DNA of 51,272 nt from Pseudomonas sp. MF4836 (lineage in GTDB: Bacteria > Pseudomonadota > Gammaproteobacteria > Pseudomonadales > Pseudomonadaceae): contig NZ_MVOL01000026.1 of NCBI RefSeq assembly GCF_002018875.1, forward strand, positions 1 to 51,272. The letters are read 5' to 3'. This document shows positions 1 through 7,293 of this stretch, in pieces. The translations under genes and the position numbers were made by a program. How positions within the stretch are numbered: the stretch's first letter is position 1; each line of letters opens with the position of its first letter. Under the pieces are notes generated by a model that made no database searches, was not told where the DNA came from, and saw nothing but the letters and a program-made list of their open reading frames with translations.

Positions 1-43
1 AGAGGGGAGACAGGGGGGAGCGTCAGGTGTGTAGAAGAGACAG
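1..43. other. Sequencing-adapter remnant at contig end (not genomic)
   Basis: Positions 17-43 match the last 27 bases of the Illumina Nextera read-1 adapter at 24 of 27 positions. The core at 25-43 corresponds to the mosaic end AGATGTGTATAAGAGACAG with two mismatches. All three mismatches are changes to G, as expected from low-signal calls in two-colour chemistry. Positions 1-13 look like a second, worse copy of the same end. The very G-rich stretch at 44-79 is also suspect. Trustworthy genomic sequence probably starts near position 80. Confidence 0.85.
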
Positions 44-79
44 GTATTGGCGGGTGGGGCGGCGGGAGTGGGGGCGGGG

Positions 80-511
80 TATGACATTCAAGATGGACTC
101 GAGAGCTTTAAATTACGGGAGCACACATTTGCTGCATTTTATTTCTTGCGAGCAAGTGCGCAAACAGGGGCAGCGTCTCTTTCAATTGCAATTGGTCTGG
201 CCTCTGCTGGCCCGTATCTAGAATATTTGATCAAAAAGCATGGCGCCAAACATTTTTTGGGCGCCTTTCTTTCGCGTTTATCAGGAGCCTCTTCGATGTT
301 GGCACTACGAATGCTGCCGATGCTGCGCATTTTCTTCGGGCTTAATGTCCTGTTTATTGCTCTGGTTGTTATCGAAATTTTCTTTCTTCCCAATGCACTT
401 GAGCGTTATTTGTCCCACAGCGCCTTTCGCAAAAACCGCAGCAACGGCATCGCCGATACCGAACAAAAGGAACTTGAAATCTTGCAGCGCGCGATAGGGA
501 GCACACTCTGA
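80..511 (+). CDS. C-terminal fragment of a membrane toxin-like protein (probable VasX/BTH_I2691-type T6SS effector), 5' end missing
   Basis: This is the 3' end of a gene cut by the contig end; about 143 residues remain and any start codon lies outside the window. The frame holds an alanine/serine-rich hydrophobic stretch (encoded around 160-225), a short lysine-containing linker, and a strong membrane segment around 320-390 (FFGLNVLFIALVVIEIFF). It ends in a charged tail with helical Glu/Lys content. The layout, hydrophobic helices followed at once by DUF6708-like genes, mirrors the better-preserved toxin at the right end of the window. I assign it to the VasX/BTH_I2691 pore-forming effector group from architecture and neighbours only. 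The stop codon at 509-511 overlaps the start of the next gene (TGATG), so translation is probably coupled. The G-rich sequence before 80 is not used because it looks like a sequencing artefact. Confidence 0.5.
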   Translation, partial: YDIQDGLESFKLREHTFAAFYFLRASAQTGAASLSIAIGLASAGPYLEYLIKKHGAKHFLGAFLSRLSGASSMLALRMLPMLRIFFGLNVLFIALVVIEIFFLPNALERYLSHSAFRKNRSNGIADTEQKELEILQRAIGSTL

Positions 512-1503
512 TGTATCTATACGAATGGGGATTTCAATGGTCGAAAAAATTGATGACCTATGAGGAGAGCATCGAAGCCGCTAAGAAGCGACAAGGCCAG
601 CCCGGACTGACTGAACTCAATGCCCCTGACGGCATTCAAGAGTCAGTTTCAAAATCTGTTTATGACAACGACTCCTTATATGCCTACAACGATACTTATA
701 TTGATTTGCGTACGCCTAACGATGAAAAGCGCGGATTAATAACGATCTTTCTTGGGGGGATTGGATGGCTTGTTTTTTATCCGCTGGTTGCTACTGCCTA
801 TATATCTATTACAAGGATTTTCGCGGGCTTTTATAGTGTTGAAGATCCAATAAATTGGTCCGAGTATTTTTTCCTGATAGGATTTCCTTTGTTTTTTTGG
901 GGGATGCTTTTCATCTATTTAAAATATGCCTTCCGATACCTACGCCTAGAGTCGTTTACTGCACGTCGTATTATCGTCCGCTTTAATCGCATCACCCGTA
1001 AAGTGTATTTGCTACGCCCCAAGTATCTGGGGGGTATTCGGATAATGGACTGGGATAAGGCCGAAGTCGTTATTGATAAAAACATGACGGAGCTGGATGG
1101 TACTGGCGGGTTTGTCATTGTGGCCTGGGACAAGAGCAATGGCGCGGACCAGCAGGGTAACCCCACCGACGATATGGAGGCGGCCTTCGTCGGCAAGCCC
1201 ACCCGCAATGCCAGCGAACTGCTGGCCTTCTGGGAATATATCCGCCGTTATATGGAAGACGGTCCTGCGGCGGCCCCGCCCCCGAAAAAACTGATCAGCA
1301 AGTTTCCCTGGCCCTGGAACTCGTTCAAGGCCGCTTGGGGGCTGGATACCCGCTTTTTGCAACACAGCGGCCTGTGGGTATTTGTCCTGATCAATGTGCT
1401 GTTATTGCCGGTCGTTCTTATTCACGGCACTGGCCACTGGCTGTCGTTGTTGCTGTGTTATGAACCCAGGTTTCCCCGTGTTATCGAAGAGGCTGGGCGC
1501 TGA
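511..1503 (+). CDS. DUF6708-like membrane protein, copy A (putative T6SS effector partner or immunity protein)
   Basis: This 330-residue protein has two hydrophobic segments near residues 87-110 and 120-148. A conserved basic/aromatic core follows, containing RFNRITRKVYLLRP (about 160-173). A proline-rich linker (GPAAAPPPKK, about 251-260) leads to a C-terminal membrane helix near residue 300. I recognise it as the DUF6708 type found next to T6SS effector genes; its biochemical role is not established, and immunity or effector stabilisation is an inference. The start is ATG at 511, overlapping the toxin stop as TGATG, with GGGAG about 10 bases upstream. It is followed by copy B in the same way. 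From residue about 225 to the end the protein is identical to copy B, with only silent DNA differences, whereas the hydrophobic N-terminal region differs strongly. Confidence 0.7.
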   Translation: MYLYEWGFQWSKKLMTYEESIEAAKKRQGQPGLTELNAPDGIQESVSKSVYDNDSLYAYNDTYIDLRTPNDEKRGLITIFLGGIGWLVFYPLVATAYISITRIFAGFYSVEDPINWSEYFFLIGFPLFFWGMLFIYLKYAFRYLRLESFTARRIIVRFNRITRKVYLLRPKYLGGIRIMDWDKAEVVIDKNMTELDGTGGFVIVAWDKSNGADQQGNPTDDMEAAFVGKPTRNASELLAFWEYIRRYMEDGPAAAPPPKKLISKFPWPWNSFKAAWGLDTRFLQHSGLWVFVLINVLLLPVVLIHGTGHWLSLLLCYEPRFPRVIEEAGR

Positions 1504-2489
1504 TGTATCTATTCGAATGGGGGTTTCAATGTTCTAAAAGACAGATGTCCCATGAGGAGAGCATGGAGGCCGTCAAGAACCAACAGCGCAAACCTGGCCA
1601 AGCCGAACTCAACGGCCCGGAGGGTATAGATGAGTCAGTTTCAAAATCTATTTGCGATAACTGCTCTCTGTATTGTTATGGCAATACATATATTGATTTA
1701 AGAACTCCCAGTGACGAGAAAAGAGGTGTTATTACTATCTTTTTGGGTGTGTTGGGAAGCATGCTGTTATGGGGTGCGCTTGCTTCAATATGGCTAGCGA
1801 TTAGCGATCTTCTGGATCCGATGAACGTTAGTTTGGGTTGGGAGTTTTATATCTTTGGGCTGATTCTAGCCCCGCTCACTGGGGTGCTGGCTCTTTATCT
1901 ATTCTATAGGTATGTATTCCATTATTTTCGCTTGGAGGCCTTTACCGCGCGCCGTCTGATTATTCGTTTTAATCGCATCACTCGTAAGGTATACCTGCTG
2001 CGTCCCAAGCATCTGGGGGGCATTCGAATTCTGGAATGGGACAAGACTCAGCCCATCATCGATAAGAATATGACCGAATTGGAAGGTACGGGCGGATTTG
2101 TAATCCTGGCGTGGGACAAAGGCGACGGCGTAGATCTGCAGGGCAATCCAATTGACGATATCGAGATGGCCTTCGTCGGCAAGCCCACCCGCAATGCCAG
2201 CGAACTGCTGGCCTTCTGGGAATATATCCGCCGTTATATGGAAGACGGTCCTGCGGCGGCCCCGCCCCCGAAAAAACTGATCAGTAAATTCCCCTGGCCC
2301 TGGAACTCGTTCAAGGCCGCTTGGGGGCTTGATACCCGCTTTTTGCAACACAGTGGCCTGTGGGTATTTGTCCTGATCAATGTGCTGCTACTGCCGGTCG
2401 TTCTTATTCACGGCACGGGCCACTGGCTGTCGTTGTTGCTGTGTTATGAGCCCAGGTTTCCCCGTGTTATCGAGGAGGCTGGTCGCTGA
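1503..2489 (+). CDS. DUF6708-like membrane protein, copy B (tandem paralogue of copy A)
   Basis: This 328-residue paralogue of the preceding gene shares its last base (TGATG junction at 1501-1505). The soluble opening (MYLFEWGFQ...), the central RFNRITRKVYLLRP core and the C-terminal third match copy A. The membrane hairpin at about residues 85-148 has almost no identity with copy A beyond hydrophobicity. The last 321 bases (2168-2488) match 1182-1502 with about eleven differences that I count, all silent. The family is DUF6708-like by recognition; the role is probably partner or immunity for the upstream toxin (inferred). Its own stop at 2487-2489 again overlaps an ATG, which opens a truncated third copy. 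Confidence 0.7.
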   Translation: MYLFEWGFQCSKRQMSHEESMEAVKNQQRKPGQAELNGPEGIDESVSKSICDNCSLYCYGNTYIDLRTPSDEKRGVITIFLGVLGSMLLWGALASIWLAISDLLDPMNVSLGWEFYIFGLILAPLTGVLALYLFYRYVFHYFRLEAFTARRLIIRFNRITRKVYLLRPKHLGGIRILEWDKTQPIIDKNMTELEGTGGFVILAWDKGDGVDLQGNPIDDIEMAFVGKPTRNASELLAFWEYIRRYMEDGPAAAPPPKKLISKFPWPWNSFKAAWGLDTRFLQHSGLWVFVLINVLLLPVVLIHGTGHWLSLLLCYEPRFPRVIEEAGR

Positions 2490-2547
2490 TGTATCTATAC
2501 GAATGGGATTTCAATGGTCCAAAAGGCAGGTGGCCTACGAGGAGTGC
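2489..2547 (+). pseudogene. 5' stub of a third DUF6708-like copy (copy C), frameshifted and truncated
   Basis: The sequence starting at the ATG that overlaps the stop of copy B reproduces the first roughly 57 bases of copy A (511 onward): the same MYLYEW opening and the same downstream TATGAGGAG-like bases. One G is missing from the run after GAATGG (three instead of four), which shifts the frame. Similarity stops around 2547, immediately before the stop codon of the convergent MFS gene at 2551. This is a deletion remnant showing that the array once had at least three members. Confidence 0.75.
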
Positions 2548-2550
2548 GAC

Positions 2551-3810
2551 TCAGGCATGGGTCGCCGTCCGCTCGCCTTGCCTGCTGCTGGAGCGTCCGC
2601 TCCAGGCCATGACCCCCATCGCCAGTACCTGAATCAGCCCCGCGCCGATAAACAACCCACTGCTCGACCCGGCGCTTTGCGGCATGGCCAGCAAGGCGCC
2701 AAACAGTGCCGGAGCGAAGGCGTAGCAGCCCTGGGCGAAGGCCACGATCAGGGCCACCACCCGCTGGCTGTGCTGGCTGCTGAATTCGGCCTGGGCGATC
2801 AGCGGCGGTAGCGAGGTGGCGTTGCCGATGCCGGCGCCGAACAGCAGCACCCCGAGCCAGATCAGGCTGTCATGGGCGCCAGCCAGGACCAGGGCGATGC
2901 AGCCGGTCAGTTGCACGCCGTAGCTGAGGCAGGCGATATGCCGGCGGTTGGCGCCGGGGGGCATCAGCCAACCCACCAGGGTGCGGCCGGCGATGGCGCT
3001 CAGGGTTGCGAGGCCCATGGCCAGGCCGGCCTGCTGTTCGCCAAAACGCGGCACCAGGACCCGAAACAGGTGGGCGATCAGGCCGATCTGCGCCACCAGG
3101 CCCAAGGCCATGGCGGCGCCCAGGGTCAGAAATTGGCGGTTGCGCCACAGGGAAACCGGGGCGTCGGTGGAAGGGGTGGTCGGCGCTGCAGGCGTGGGCT
3201 GCGGTTCCAGTCCGTCGGGATGCTGGCCGAGCAGCGCGGGACTTTTGTTCAACACCCGGCGCGCGACGCTCGCCACTGTCACCAGGGTCAGGGTGCCCAC
3301 CAGCAGCGCGGCCATGGCAAAGCCCAGGCGGTTGATCAGGTAGACCCAGGCCGATGAAAAAATGACCCCGCCCAGGCTCGCGCCGTTGTAGGCCATGGCC
3401 AGGGCGGCGGGGCGCTTGCGCACAAACCAGGGAGCAATGATCGCGTTGATCGCCGCCGCGCCCAGGGTCACCCAGCCCAGGCCGCTGAGCAGGGCACCGA
3501 TAAACAGCTGATAGGGCTCGCGGGCCAGGGCCCAACCGAGCAGGCCCAGGGCCAGGAGCAGGGTGCCGAGGCAGGTGACGCGCGGCAGGCCGAAGCGCCG
3601 GTACAGCCGGGGCAGGTTGGCGACCACCAGGGTTCCGGCCAGAAAATGCACGGTGACGGCCGCCGAGCACAGGCTCAGGGACCAGCCGCTGCGCTGGATC
3701 ACCGCGTACATGAAAATCGGCGGCCCATAAAAGCCGATGCCCCAGCCGAGCATGGCCAGGACAAAGGCCGTGAGCAGCACTTTATTGCCGAAGAATACTG
3801 CTCGATTCAT
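2551..3810 (-). CDS. MFS transporter
   Basis: This 419-residue inner-membrane transporter has about twelve hydrophobic segments in two halves, separated by a central hydrophilic loop rich in Pro and Thr near residue 200. The first half contains NLPRLYRRFGLPR, a motif-A-like cytoplasmic loop. The arrangement fits the major facilitator superfamily; the substrate cannot be read from sequence. The start is placed at ATG 3810 (MNRAVFFGNK) because the upstream in-frame residues are basic and not membrane-like. The gene runs towards the DUF6708 array and its stop lies only a few bases from the copy C stub, so the deletion that removed copy C ended at this gene. Upstream lies a REPIN; no operon partner is visible. 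Confidence 0.8.
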   Translation of the reverse strand: MNRAVFFGNKVLLTAFVLAMLGWGIGFYGPPIFMYAVIQRSGWSLSLCSAAVTVHFLAGTLVVANLPRLYRRFGLPRVTCLGTLLLALGLLGWALAREPYQLFIGALLSGLGWVTLGAAAINAIIAPWFVRKRPAALAMAYNGASLGGVIFSSAWVYLINRLGFAMAALLVGTLTLVTVASVARRVLNKSPALLGQHPDGLEPQPTPAAPTTPSTDAPVSLWRNRQFLTLGAAMALGLVAQIGLIAHLFRVLVPRFGEQQAGLAMGLATLSAIAGRTLVGWLMPPGANRRHIACLSYGVQLTGCIALVLAGAHDSLIWLGVLLFGAGIGNATSLPPLIAQAEFSSQHSQRVVALIVAFAQGCYAFAPALFGALLAMPQSAGSSSGLFIGAGLIQVLAMGVMAWSGRSSSRQGERTATHA

Positions 3811-3913
3811 TGCGCTTTGCCTTGGACGGTGTGGAAGCCACAGTCTGCGGGCCAGCAAGGGCTGACACTTCGTTGCCCAGCGAAGTATCAATGTGCGCTG
3901 CTCTGGTTAATGA

Positions 3914-4060
3914 GGGTGAGGGATCTTGCTCCGGCTGGGCCAAGGTGGCGCTTCAGCGCGCGAGTGGCGTCGATGACTGTCCCGTGATTGCTCCGGGCCC
4001 ACGGCGGGCTCGGGGTTTGCGGCTGCTGCGCAGCCGAGCGGGAGCAAGCTCCCTCACCAC
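3914..4060. repeat. REPIN (two inverted REP sequences)
   Basis: A REP-like arm at 3914-3939 (GAGGGATCTTGCTCCGGC core) is followed by an inverted arm at 4034-4060 (GCGGGAGCAAGCTCCCTC core), with about 95 bases between them. The second arm matches the REP arms at 46950-47056; the first is slightly degenerate. Such paired REP elements are typical of fluorescent Pseudomonas intergenic regions and are moved by RAYT transposases encoded elsewhere. Confidence 0.85.
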
Positions 4061-4074
4061 GGCTTATGGTTGAC

Positions 4075-4114
4075 TGGTTATAAAGTCAGATCATATCGAT
4101 ATAAGTGGTTATAA
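4075..4114 (+). promoter_or_regulatory. Direct-repeat/palindrome cluster upstream of the TauE/SafE gene
   Basis: TGGTTATAA occurs at 4075-4083 and again at 4106-4114, exactly 31 bases apart (about three helical turns). The perfect palindrome ATATCGATAT lies between them at 4093-4102. The cluster sits in an AT-rich patch 60-100 bases before the exporter start, a normal position for activator sites. The regulator is unknown; a sulfur regulator would suit a sulfite/organosulfonate exporter, but that is a guess. Confidence 0.4.
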
Positions 4115-4176
4115 GAAAAATCGCTATGCTGCCGCCAGAATTTTATATAGCCGCGTGATGTGTAGGACATGTGTTA

Positions 4177-4962
4177 ATGGATGTCGGTAATTTTGGGTTT
4201 GTGATTGCGGGCTTGGTAGTCGGATTTATTGTCGGCATGACCGGCGTCGGGGGCGGTTCGTTGATGACCCCCATCCTCCTGTGGTTCGGTATCAACCCGG
4301 CGACTGCCGTGGGCACCGACCTGCTGTATGCAGCCATCACCAAGTCCGGTGGGGTGCTGGTACACCAGAAGAACAGAAACATCGATTGGAAGATCACCGG
4401 CTGGCTGACCCTGGGCAGTGTGCCGGCGGTGCTCGCGACCCTGTGGTTCCTGAACAACCTGGACGGCGATCCCCAGGCCCTGAACTCGGTGATCAAGCAG
4501 GCGCTGGGTGTGGTCTTGCTGCTGACGGCCCTGGCGATTCTGTTCAAGAAGAAGTTGCTGGCCTTCGCCCAACGGCATGCCGGTGATCACTACCAGCTCA
4601 GCGATTCGAAGCTCAATGCCCTGACCGTGGTCACCGGCCTGGTGCTGGGGACCATGGTCGCCCTGACGTCGATCGGTGCCGGCGCGCTGGGCACCGTGGC
4701 GCTGTTTATTCTCTACCCGTTCCTGGCCACCAAACGCCTGGTGGGCACCGAGATTGCCCATGCCGTGCCCCTGACCCTGGTCGCCGGCCTGGGCCACGCC
4801 AGCATGGGCAACATGGACTGGCACCTGCTGGGGTTCCTGCTGATGGGGTCGCTGCCCGGGATCTGGGTCGGCAGCCATATGACCGGGCGCGTCTCGGATG
4901 AAATCCTGCGCCCGTGCCTGGCGGTGATGCTGTTTTCCATCGGCTACAAACTGGCGTTCTAA
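4177..4962 (+). CDS. TauE/SafE family anion permease
   Basis: This 261-residue integral membrane protein has about seven to eight hydrophobic segments. The first, VGFIVGMTGVGGGSLMTP (about residues 14-31), is the glycine-rich signature of the TauE/SafE (DUF81) family. The second half repeats the pattern with TSIGAGALGTVAL. Members export sulfite, sulfoacetate or related anions, or import small organic anions; the substrate here is not determined. I prefer ATG 4177 over GTG 4171 because AGGA at 4164-4167 is then at a proper distance. The gene is convergent with iacR, with 12 bases between stops, and is preceded by a direct-repeat region that may control it. No sulfur-metabolism genes are next to it. 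Confidence 0.85.
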   Translation: MDVGNFGFVIAGLVVGFIVGMTGVGGGSLMTPILLWFGINPATAVGTDLLYAAITKSGGVLVHQKNRNIDWKITGWLTLGSVPAVLATLWFLNNLDGDPQALNSVIKQALGVVLLLTALAILFKKKLLAFAQRHAGDHYQLSDSKLNALTVVTGLVLGTMVALTSIGAGALGTVALFILYPFLATKRLVGTEIAHAVPLTLVAGLGHASMGNMDWHLLGFLLMGSLPGIWVGSHMTGRVSDEILRPCLAVMLFSIGYKLAF

Positions 4963-4974
4963 GCCGGTTCGGAA

Positions 4975-5451
4975 TCAGTCTTCCGGCAGGTTGTTGAAGA
5001 TCTTTTCCAGGGTCCCGTTGAGCTTGGTGATCTGCGCTTCGGTCAGGCCCTTGAAGCTGGTGCGGAAGATATCGCTGGTGCCGTGCTGGATCTCTTCGAT
5101 GGTGTGGCGGCCCAGGTCGGTCAGTGACACCTGGGTTACCCGCCCGTCGCTGGCGCTGGTGTTGGTTTCCACCAGGCCGTCGGCCTTCATGCGGTAGACG
5201 ATCTTGGTGATGGTCGAGAGCTTGGCGATGGCGTGGATCGAGATTTCGGAAATGCTCGACTCACCGTTTTCCTTGAGGATAAACAGGATCCGCCAGCGCG
5301 GAATGTCCATGTCGATTTTCTTCAGCGCCTTTTCCATGGCCATGGAATAACGACCGTGCAGGCGCGCCAGCCAATAGAAGGGAAACTCTTCTTTCTTGAA
5401 ATCTTCACTGGCGGGGTTGTAGCGGCTCAGGCGTTTTTTCGGGGTGGTCAT
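4975..5451 (-). CDS. iacR: MarR-family repressor, probable IacR of the IAA catabolic operon
   Basis: This is a 158-residue winged-helix regulator. The N-terminal RLSRYNPASEDFKKEEFPFYWLARLHGRYSMAM region is the dimerisation helix. IDMDIPRWRILFIL leads into the helix-turn-helix ISEISIHAIAKLSTITKIVYRM (about residues 71-92), and the wing follows (SASDGRVTQVSLT). IacR proteins are MarR-type repressors of iac genes relieved by IAA; the assignment rests on family, length and the complete iac set in the same window. Here it is 12 kb from the operon, with the transporter block in between. The start is ATG 5451 (MTTPKKRLSRY). A purely MarR annotation would be the safe fallback. Confidence 0.7.
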   Translation of the reverse strand: MTTPKKRLSRYNPASEDFKKEEFPFYWLARLHGRYSMAMEKALKKIDMDIPRWRILFILKENGESSISEISIHAIAKLSTITKIVYRMKADGLVETNTSASDGRVTQVSLTDLGRHTIEEIQHGTSDIFRTSFKGLTEAQITKLNGTLEKIFNNLPED

Positions 5452-5628
5452 AAAGGGTCGCGTAGTCTTTTCTGATGAGCTGGCTTTATAGAGGGTTGCA
5501 CGCGGGCTGTCGACCGCAGCAGGCCCGGGCATGGCGTAGCGCGGCGGCCATTGTCGCGCCGGGCCTGGCAAAAAACCAGCGAGCCCACCCGCGACCCAGC
5601 CGCGCGGGCAGGCCCTTGGGCCGCGGCC

Positions 5629-6972
5629 TCAGGCCAGCCCTTCGTGCTTGAGGCTGGCGCGAAAGTGACCGCAACCCTTGCCCAGCAGCACCAGGGTCAG
5701 GACCACGGCGCCGGCATTGAGCAGGGAGATCGAGGCGCCCACCTGCAACGGATCGTGGAACAGACGGTCGGTGGCCAGGGCCACCAGGCTGGTGCCCAGG
5801 CCCAGGCCGATCAGGTTCGATATCAGTAAAAACAGGGCCGAGATCTGCGCCCGCATCTGGTTCGGCGGCAGGATCTGCATCGCCGCCGTAGAGGCCGGCA
5901 TCGGGAACGAGGCGAAGAACATCGCCACCGCCAGCAGCCCCAGCGACCAGCCCAAATCACCGACCTGGGTAAACAGCACCGCTGGCAGCGCCATGCCCAG
6001 GGCGCCGATCACCCCGGCGCGCATCGGTGCGTCGCTGTAGCCCTTGCGGGCCAGCCAGTCCACCAGCCAACCGCCGCAGAACACCCCGCTGGTGTTGGCC
6101 AGCAACACGATGCCCCCCAGCAGGTAACCGACGTGGCTCGGGGCCAGGCCGAAGCTGCGCATGTAAAAAGCCGGCGACCAACTGAGCATGCAGAACAGGG
6201 TCATGGCATAGAAGGAAAACCCCAGGTAATGGCAACTGAAGGTCTTGCGATGAAGCGTCAGAAAGCGCAGCGCCTGGCCCATGCTCGGCGCCCGTACCTG
6301 GCCGTCGGCATCGAGTTTCAGGCCCTGGCGCGCCGGGTCGCGCACGGTCAGGGCAATCAGCAGCGCCACCAGCAGGCCCGGCAGGCCGACCAGGACGAAC
6401 GTCAGCTGCCAGGGGCGCATTTCTCCCAGCAGCGGCACCATCAGGCTGTCGAGGTTTTTCAGCAGGTCGATGACATAGCCACCGATCAGGAAGGCCATGC
6501 CACCGCCGATAAACGAGCCGATGGAATAGATCGCCACCGCCCGCCCGAGTTTTTCCCGGGGGAACATGTCGCTGAGCATGGAGTAGGTGGCGGGGGACAG
6601 CGCGGCTTCGCCGATGCCGACCCCGATCCGCGCCAGGAACATCTGCGCAAAGGTTGTGCACAGCCCGCACAGGGCGGTGGCCATACTCCAGAACGCGATG
6701 CCGATGGCGATGATCCGCGGCCTGGAAAAACGGTCGGCGAGCAGCGCGATGGGCATCCCCATAAAGGCATAGAACAGCGAGAACGCCAGGCCGTGAAGCA
6801 GGCTGAACTGGGTGTCCGAGAGCTGCATATCCTGTTTGATCGGCTCGATCATCAGCGCCAGGATCTGGCGATCGATAAAGGAAAACATGTAGGCCAGCAT
6901 GCAAATGGCAACGACGTACCATTCGTAGGCGTAGCTTTTTGCGGTGACCCGGGTGGTGGCGGTGCTGGTCAT
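5629..6972 (-). CDS. MFS transporter, spinster-like
   Basis: This 447-residue protein has about twelve membrane segments. The N-terminal half shows FIDRQILALMIEPI (about residues 32-45), LLADRFSRPR (motif A, about 77-86) and RIGVGIGEAALSPATYS (about 114-130), the pattern of spinster-like MFS permeases for organic acids and aromatics. The start is ATG 6972 (MTSTATTRVTA); the in-frame sequence upstream is unlike a transporter N terminus. It lies upstream of iacR on the same strand (177-base gap) and is divergent from an AraC-type gene, so either regulator could control it. Uptake of IAA or a related aromatic acid is a reasonable inference from context, not something the sequence shows. Confidence 0.8.
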   Translation of the reverse strand: MTSTATTRVTAKSYAYEWYVVAICMLAYMFSFIDRQILALMIEPIKQDMQLSDTQFSLLHGLAFSLFYAFMGMPIALLADRFSRPRIIAIGIAFWSMATALCGLCTTFAQMFLARIGVGIGEAALSPATYSMLSDMFPREKLGRAVAIYSIGSFIGGGMAFLIGGYVIDLLKNLDSLMVPLLGEMRPWQLTFVLVGLPGLLVALLIALTVRDPARQGLKLDADGQVRAPSMGQALRFLTLHRKTFSCHYLGFSFYAMTLFCMLSWSPAFYMRSFGLAPSHVGYLLGGIVLLANTSGVFCGGWLVDWLARKGYSDAPMRAGVIGALGMALPAVLFTQVGDLGWSLGLLAVAMFFASFPMPASTAAMQILPPNQMRAQISALFLLISNLIGLGLGTSLVALATDRLFHDPLQVGASISLLNAGAVVLTLVLLGKGCGHFRASLKHEGLA

Positions 6973-7293
6973 GTACGTTGGCCCCTTGTGGGTGGCTGAG
7001 CGGTCGGCGGCAGCAGGTCTTGCCAATGGGTGAATCGGTGACGTCGGCGTTACCCGTTTGCCTGTGCCGGGTGCACGGGAGTGTTGTTATTGGGCAAATG
7101 GGCGGGGCTGCGAGGGATTTGCAGCGGGCCCGGAACCTTTTTAGGCCCTTGCCGGGCGCGGCTCTATGCGCCAGGCGCAGGGCCTGTTCCGCAGATGCAA
7201 AAAGCCGTGGCGTGGCGTGAAAATTGCTTTCCGTTTCCAGTAATTTTTCACCTGTTCGCTGGCTCTGGCCGGCGGCTTGCCGAGGTTTTTTCC
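6973..7293. other. Intergenic region between divergent MFS and AraC genes
   Basis: These 321 bases lie between two divergent start codons and must carry both promoters. An AT-richer stretch before the AraC start (around 7220-7250) is the likeliest promoter zone, but no clear -35/-10 pair can be defended. No gene or RNA is recognised. Confidence 0.4.

Noticed and set aside
47..79. Extension of the left toxin fragment to an ATG-like start at 47
   Set aside because: The bases are adapter-derived or G-biased errors and do not encode a real N terminus.
7185..7210. Sigma-54-like sequence on the minus strand upstream of the MFS gene
   Set aside because: The GG/GC elements have the wrong spacing and the GG is not conserved.
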